Below, one piece after another: positions 57,506-64,000 of a stretch of DNA of 64,000 nt. The first letter of the stretch is position 1, and each line of letters starts with the position of its first letter. This stretch comes from Rana temporaria (Eukaryota > Chordata > Amphibia > Anura > Ranidae). The notes under the pieces were generated by a model. It was given only the letters and a program-made list of their open reading frames with translations, had not been told where the DNA came from and did no database searches. The stretch is from assembly GCF_905171775.1 (NCBI RefSeq), contig NC_053491.1, positions 222,928,486 to 222,992,485 on the forward strand. Reading direction: 5' to 3'. The position numbers and the translations under genes were made by a program.

Positions 57506-58942
57506 TAAAGTGCCTTGAAAAAGTATTCATACCCCTTTGAAATTTTCCACATTTTGTCATTTTGTTACAACCAAAAACGTAAATGTGTTTTATTGAGATT
57601 TTATGTGACAGACCAACACAAAGTGGCACATAATTGTCAAGTGGAAGGAAAATATTTTATTTATTTTTTTACAAATAAATATCTGAAAAGTGTGGTCTGC
57701 ATTTGTATTCAGCCTCCTTTACTCTGATACCTCTACCTAAAATCTAGTGGAACCAATTGCCTTCAGAAATTGCCTAATTAGTAAATAGAGTCCACCTGTG
57801 TGTAATTTAATCTCAGTATAAATATAGCTGTTCCGCCTTCAGAGGTTTGTTAGCGAACCTTAATGAAAAAACAGCATCACAAAGGCCAAGGAACACACCA
57901 GACAGGTCAAGGATAAAGTTGTGGAGAAGTTTAAAGCAGGGTTAGGTTATAAAAAAAAATCCCAAGCTTTGAACATCTCACAGAGCACTGTTTAATCCAT
58001 CATTCAAAAATAGAAAGAGTATGACACAACTGCAAACCTACCAAGACATGGCCGTCCACCTCAACTGACAGGGTGTATTTATCAGAGAAGCAGCCAAGAA
58101 GCTGCTTGCCGCGTGCTCTACGTTTGTCTCTGTTACTGATCTTGGCGTGTTCCCGACCATCCCCGCTTGCTTGTGACCCTGACCTTTGGCGCATTTTCGA
58201 CTATCCCTGCCTGCTTGTGACCCTTGACCTTTGGCTTGTTCACCGTTTATCCTTGTCTGCTTGTCGCCCCGACCTTTAGCTTATCCTCCTATAGCCTACC
58301 GTGAGCGTGAGCTGGGAGACCCCAGGGGCCGCGACCTGGAGTCAGCTGCAGCGAAGTCCATCCTCACCACTAGAGGCTCTGGTGAACACCAGGTGGCTCT
58401 TAGACTCCGTGCCCTGGGGGATCTCACGTTCTAACTCCCTGTGGGATCCGTGTTGGCAACGGTGTGCATCTGTCACCTGGCCTCAGGTGACCTGACAATG
58501 GGAAGATAGAGCCAAATACAAGGCAATCTTAAAAAGAAAACCCGTTATGCCTATACATGACCGGTTTTTCCATCGGATAAAAAAACAATGGTTTTCTCAA
58601 AAGAATTCCTGACGAGAAAAAGAGACCCTGCTCTCTTTTTTGTCCGGCAGTTTTCCCGTGGGAAAAACTGCGATGGAGCATACACACGGCCAAGATTTTC
58701 AACGAAAAGCCCTCATAGCAGTTTTCCCGTCGGAATACAAACGCACGCCACACTTTTCAGAAATTTATTTGCAAAAAAAAAATTGAAAACCATTTATCAT
58801 CTTCCTTCCACTTCACAATTATGTGCCACTTTGTGTTGGTCTTTCACATAAAATCCCAATAAAATAGATTTATGTTTTTGGTTGTAACATGACAAAATAT
58901 GGAAAATTTCAAGGCGTATGAATACTTTTTCAAGGCACTGTA
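57506..58942 (+). mobile_element. Decayed Tc1-like transposon with nested DNA
   Basis: Inverted ends of about 150-200 bp include GTGCCTTGAAAAAGTATTCA on the left and its complement on the right, with TA at both outer edges. Positions 57840-58070 resemble the N-terminal helix-turn-helix region of Tc1 transposase, with frameshifts and stops. The catalytic region is replaced by unrelated DNA at about 58080-58800, including inverted GTTTTCCCGT motifs of a smaller element. Confidence 0.75.
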
Positions 58943-60205
58943 TGGTATAATTTCTCAAGGCTTGAAAATCTGGAAGTAACTGAAGAAATGTAAAAAAAAA
59001 TAAAAACAAGTAAATATGATATACTTTCCTACTGTATCTATTTACTAATGCTAACAGCATAAGTATTAAAAATAGTCGGTGTGCATTGAAAGAGCGAAGT
59101 TCTGCTTTAGCTCCTCCTGCCCTGAACTCAGTTTGCCTACCTAAGAATATCTTCAGCCCACCCAGGGCTGGACATATACGGCAAGTTTTTCAGAAGAACT
59201 ACTGGAAAAGCAGCAAGATCAGAGTTATCATTTACTTCTACTGCCTGCCTCATGCCTTAGCTCTGCAAACAGTGTTTGCACTTACACTGTTAACAAAATA
59301 TGTTTTTTTTTTTCTGGTGTGCATGACATGGTGTTAGTCATATGAAAAATAATTACCGTTTAGGTAAAGGTTTAAAAGTTTAAATATTATTTAAAAAGGG
59401 GGAAGTTAAAACCTTATCCTGAAGGGTTTTAAAGCTCTAAATTTAATTGAGATCACATTACACAAAAGTTTCTTTTGTCATCACATCGGGATATACTCAA
59501 AAGTTTGCTATACATGGCTTGCTCTCCTTTTCCTCAATTACTACATGCAGTACAGTGGGCACATAACTGCTTCAGTATGAAATGAAAAGAAACTGTTGTA
59601 ATCCAACCACCCACTGCTTCTTATACTAGAAATGAAGAAAGCACCTTGCTGAGTCACGAGTGCAAAGCTAATATATCAAAGTACAGTTCAACAGAGGTTA
59701 AACTGCAGGCTTTTATGCTATCAAAATGAGTAAATACAATGAGATAATTTACATGATCGCCGGGGAGATAAAACAAAGTGTCATCCACAGATTCAATTGC
59801 AATAGCCTCCTAGAACCAGAATATTGCAAAAATATTGAAAAAGTGCCACTGCTGATTTCTCCATCTAAAAATTCCTCTTTTTTTTTCTTTCTTCAAACAA
59901 TGACCTGGAGCAAGTATGAAATGCTATTACAATATAAGAATTTATATTCTTTTATAATTTATTACAATATAAGGACTTCAGAATTTTTTTCTAGCATTCA
60001 TTAAATGCATACTTGTTGCTGGTCATTGACTCAAAATGAATTATGGCCAAAGAATTCGCATAAAAACAGTCAACTGCCATTTTTGCAAGTTGGTCAACAA
60101 TGGCAACCTCCATATTTTTATCATGTCAGGTTTGAAAGGTAGTGCTGTGCTAATGACTCTAAAATCACAAAGGTGCTATTCTGGTCAGATAATTTTCCAC
60201 AGCTC
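58943..60205. other. ANO4 intron, nothing recognised
   Basis: AT-rich intronic DNA with no recognised exon or element ends. Confidence 0.45.
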
Positions 60206-60208
60206 TAA

Positions 60209-60716
60209 TGCCGCGTACACATGATAATTTTTCACGATTTTGTTTTTCAGCATGTCCAAAAAACGACGTTTTCCCAACTTCATCATTAAAACGACGTTGC
60301 CTACACACCATCGTTTTTAAAAAATGATCTAGCAAAGCGCGGTGACGTACAAAACGTACGACGGCACTATAAAGGGGAAGTTCCATTCGCCTTTGGGCTG
60401 CTTTAACTGATTCCTTGTTAGTAAAAGACGATTCGCGCTTTTCTGTCTGTTACAGCGTGATGAATGTGCTTACTCCATTATGAACGGTAGTTTTACCAGA
60501 ACGAGTGCTCCCGTCTCAGAACTTGCTTCTGAGCATGCGCGGGTTTTTTACGTCGTTTTAGCTCACACACGATCATTTTTTACAACCCGAAAAACGTGAT
60601 CGTTTAAAACGACGTTAAAAAATGCAGCACGTGTAGCCCAAACACGATCATTTTAAATGACGTTTTTGAAAAACAACGTTTTTTTAATGCCGAAAAATGA
60701 TCGTGTGTACGCGGCA
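60209..60716. mobile_element. Harbinger-type MITE with TAA duplication
   Basis: Starts TGCCGCGTACACATGAT and ends ATCGTGTGTACGCGGCA, flanked by TAA (60206-60208, 60717-60719). The interior has many inverted AAACGACGTT-like motifs. A distant relative of 2118-2536. Confidence 0.78.
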
Positions 60717-60832
60717 TAACTCCTTGGTTCTTACGCCTTAGTTGGGCAAGTCACCAGGTTTCTGGGTGCACTGTATCGGTGTATAACCAAATGAGCCCTG
60801 TTGGTTCTAGTAAGCTTTAGAACAGGGGTGTC

Positions 60833-61300
60833 AAACACAAGGCCGGATTCGGCCCGCGGGACCTTGTAATGTGGCCCGCACAGCAGCCACCTCATTTTGC
60901 CAGGTTTCAGCTAGCGAGCGGCCAGTCTGAGCAGGCATTGATTACATTGTAGAACGAGCGGAGGCGGCGGTGGAGGCGGAGACAGGGCAGAGGAGGAGGC
61001 GGGCACCAGTGGCATTGTAAGCCATCTTGGCTGCAGAAAGGGAGGCGGAGACAGGGCGGCAGCCTGAGACGCAGCGTTGGAGGCGGAGCGGCACAGAGTA
61101 AGGGGAATATGTAATCATTACATATTCCCCTTACTGACTCTGTGCCGCTCCGTCTCCGTCTCCGCCTCCAACGCTGTGTCTCATGCTGCCACTCTGGTCT
61201 CCGCCTCCCTTTCTGCAGCCAAGACAATGCTTACAATGCCACTGGTGCCCGCCTCCTCCTCCACCCTGTCTCCGCCTCCACCGCCACCTTAGAATTATGC
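60833..61300. mobile_element. hAT fragment with GC-rich foldback
   Basis: The left end CAGGGGTGTCAAACACAAGG and GGCCCGCGGG-type sequence match hAT-Charlie-like elements. From about 60944 to 61293, GC-rich arms form an inverted repeat centred at 61117, with a perfect inner part around AGTAAGGGGAATATGTAAT. The right hAT terminus is not found. Confidence 0.6.
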
Positions 61301-61618
61301 CTGATTATCATAATCATTATCACAGTGTGGACCTGTTGACCTGTCTGTCTGTAGCATACCCCATACTGACAGATTTTTCACTGTCTGCTTGTCAGCAGCC
61401 TCATGACTTTGTTTTGGTTCTTCTTCTAGATTTCTGAAACCCATGTATCATTATTAGGACAAATCTGTGAGGTGCAACATGGGAGCATCGTAACACCAAG
61501 CCAGCCATCCCTTCAGAGGTTTTAAGTGAAGCATGGCCCTAACACTAGAGTATCCACCCATATTCACAACATATCTGTTTGTTGCTGATTACATTTACCA
61601 TTGAGAAACCTGTACTTT

Positions 61619-61730
61619 TAGGCTGGGTTCACACTAGTGCGAATTGGAATGCGTTTTTCACGCATCCAATTCGCATGTCAGGAGATTGTGACCGGCTCTC
61701 AATGGAGCTGGTTCACACAGCTCCGGGATG
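61619..61730. mobile_element. MITE fragment (GGCTGGGTTCACACTAG family)
   Basis: Begins GGCTGGGTTCACACTAGTGC and has an internal hairpin around GCATCCAATTCGCATG. The right part is missing. Confidence 0.45.
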
Positions 61731-61859
61731 ACTGCAGAGTGGTTTTCAGAAGATTGGGCCTTGGGTGGTGGTGCCACAACACTGTAACCCCTCACAGATA
61801 CTCTTGTCGGGTGCAGCAACGGGCCCTGCTGTGAAATATTATATCAAAAATTGTAATTA

Positions 61860-64000
61860 CAGGGACAGAAAAATTGGGCCTTGCATGATGGTGGTGGTGC
61901 CCTAAACCCAAAAATATTGTTGGAAGCCTTTCTTCAAGGCTTTCTGAAGATTTTTCATCCTCTGTTCCCTCTGCAAAGGCAGGATGAGTTCTGCAACTTT
62001 ACCCTTATAATGTGGATCAAGAAGGGTTGCCAGACAGTAATGATCCCTCTCCTTGATACCACAAATCCCAGGGTGCTTTCGCAGGCTTTGCAGAATCAGG
62101 GAGGACATGCAGCATAAGTTTGCAGAGGCATTAGATTCTGAGTCCTCTGGATCACTAAGGATCACATTATCTGTAACTACCTCCTCCCAGCCAAGTACAA
62201 CTCCTTGGGTTTCTGGGGACTGAAAACCATCCCTTCAAGACTGCTGTTAAGTGTTATCCTCTTCATCCATGCTGATACAATCCTCCTGCTCCTGTGTGTT
62301 TGACTGGCCCGCAGGAATGCTATCTGGATGAAGGGGACCTTAAGAGGAAAGTCTTCCTTTTCCTCCCGCTCTTCTGACTTAAGTGCCCTGTCCATAATTC
62401 CACGAAGCGTGTGCTCCAGCAGGAAGACTAGAGGGACAGTGTCACTGATGCATGCATTGTCACTGCTCACCATTCCTGTGGCGTCCTCAAATGGTGACAG
62501 GACAGTGCATACATCCTTGATCAGTAGCCACTGGCGTAGCGAAAATAAGCCAACCTCCCCTGACCCTGTCCTGGTGCCATACTCACACAGGTACTCATTG
62601 ATGGCCTCTGCTGTGTGTGCAGCTGCTGCAGCATTGCCAACATTGAGTTCCACCTGGTGGGCATGTCACAAATGAGGCAGTTGGTCGGCAGGTTGCATCC
62701 CCTTTGAATGTCAGCCAGCCGAGTACTGGCATTGTATGGCCAGGAAAAATGACCTGCCTTAGGAGATCTTGTAAGCCTAAGTACCTGCTCAAGAACCTCT
62801 GCACCACATGGGTCAAGTGTCCCTGTCAGAGGGCGAAGAGGAGGTTGGTGCCATTGTCGCATACAGCCATTCCTGGTTAAAGCTGGCGTGGTGTTAACCA
62901 CGTCTGAGCCTGCCCCTGCAGAGCTGACAGAATCTCTGTCCCAGTGTGGCTCCTGTCCACTAGGCAGACCAACTCAAGCACTGCATGGCATCTTTTAGCC
63001 TGACTGCTTGTGTAGCCCCTTACGCTTACGGAGCACCGCTGGTTCAAAGGACAAATCTGCAGAAGAGGCCATAGAGGAAGAAGATGAGGGGGTGGAGGAG
63101 AGAGCTGTGGCAGAATCACCACTAGCATTTTGGAGGCGTGGTGGTGGAACAAGCTCCAAAACACTGAACCCTGTCCTGCATTCTTCCCAGTTGCCTGCAG
63201 AGTTACCCAGTGTGCCGTGAAGGAAAGGTAACCTCCCTGCCCATGCCTGCTGGACCATGAGTCATCGGTAACGACAGCACTGTCCAACAAGGCCAAAACT
63301 ATGTCTTCCGCATGCCGGTAGAGAGTTGGAATGGCCTTCCATGAAAATAAATGTCATTTTGGAACCTGCCACTGAGGTACATCACATTCCACAAATTCAC
63401 AAAAGGTGGCAGAGTCTACCAGCTGAAAAGACAGCAGTTGCATTGCTAACAATTTGGCCAAACATTTAGACGCTGAGCATGTGGATGGCTGGGACCAAAT
63501 TTATTTTTACGGTTCAGCAACTGGGGTAGGGAAATTTGCCTGCTAAAAAAAATTGGTGGTGTACTGCTAGCAGATTGGCTGCATGTACTTGGGACACCTA
63601 TTGCAATACCTTCAGTGCTCTCAGTGCAGGTTTTTGAGAGGACTGGAGTTATAGTAGGGTTGGAGACCCCAGATGAGGAGCAAGGAGAAGTCCGCCCTTT
63701 TCTTTGATGTGGGTCTTTCAAGTGGTGTTGCCAACAGACTGCATGGCAGGTCATCATTTGTCCGGTCGAGCATGTGGTGCCCAAGGGGCTGCTTTTCTGG
63801 CCACGCTTGATCCAATTCAGACATAGGTTGCAAACAGCAACAGTGCGATCTGCTGCACATGTGTCGAAAAAGGCCCAAGGAACTTTTAAAAGTCAGCGGG
63901 GAGGCAGCAGCGCCCTCCACATGCAGAGCTCTGCTGGGTGATGCAATAGGGTGGTTGCCCTTAAGCTGACCCCTAGAGGACATCCTGCCTCGTTGGGGTT
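61860..64000 (-). pseudogene. Decayed hAT transposase
   Basis: Conserved hAT motifs occur in order on the minus strand but in different frames: ICDMPTRWNSMLAMLQQL around 62670, PFEDATGMVSSDNA around 62470, and CLATLLDPHYKGKVAEL around 62030. Further upstream, low-complexity frames and a possible BED-finger HHLKDPH region extend to the window edge. Frameshifts near 62170, 62530 and 62900 break the protein, and the C-terminal dimerisation region is missing. It is a dead copy that may continue beyond 64000. Confidence 0.75.

Noticed and set aside
62328..62675. Plus-strand frame of about 115 residues
   Set aside because: It is antisense to conserved hAT transposase motifs on the minus strand.

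Overview
The window looks like nuclear DNA of an amphibian, most likely an anuran. The evidence is a vertebrate gene with small exons and consensus splice sites, buried in introns packed with Penelope-like, Harbinger, Kolobok/TTAA-type, hAT, Tc1/mariner, L1 and L2/CR1 elements. I see no bacterial gene organisation. The only host gene I can support is an anoctamin, best matched to ANO4 (TMEM16D). It runs on the minus strand, and eleven internal coding exons lie between 57088 and 5037. All their reading-frame phases join correctly. They encode about 382 residues, from the Cys-rich loop before TM2 through TM8, and the acidic and Asn residues that bind Ca2+ in TM6, TM7 and TM8 are present. The first and last exons lie outside the window.

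Layout from left to right. Positions 1-5036 are intron with TTAA-flanked MITEs, a hAT element with a perfect 8-bp duplication that contains a nested Harbinger-type MITE and a 32-bp minisatellite, and a foldback element. The exon at 5037-5189 is followed by a 9.75-kb intron of MITEs and then by three exons at 14944-15902. The next intron (15903-28051) holds an apparently complete PIF/Harbinger transposon (18666-24313). It has an intact spliced MYB/SANT-like gene, an intact spliced DDE transposase, and a nested 5'-truncated L2/CR1-type LINE. Several short elements in the window share its terminal sequence.

After the exon at 28052-28163 comes a 29-bp minisatellite of about 1.1 kb. Next is a 12.1-kb composite Penelope-like (PLE) insertion (29660-41774) bounded by a perfect 14-bp duplication. 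It is built from an inverted truncated copy (A), a direct truncated copy (B) and a full-length copy (C). Copy B is itself interrupted by a 1.3-kb, nearly perfect palindrome with its own 13-bp duplication. Copy C carries ORF1 and an RT plus GIY-YIG ORF2 in overlapping frames, with an A-AAA-AAA run exactly where a -1 shift would join them. A truncated L1 follows (42087-44395).

Positions 44551-57088 hold six more ANO4 exons among MITEs, a PLE fragment with a hammerhead-like motif, a mariner-like element and a LINE 3' end. From 57100 to 64000 there is intron with a decayed Tc1 element, a Harbinger-type MITE, a foldback hAT piece and a decayed hAT transposase that runs to the window edge. I recognised no RNA genes, CRISPR array or host promoter.
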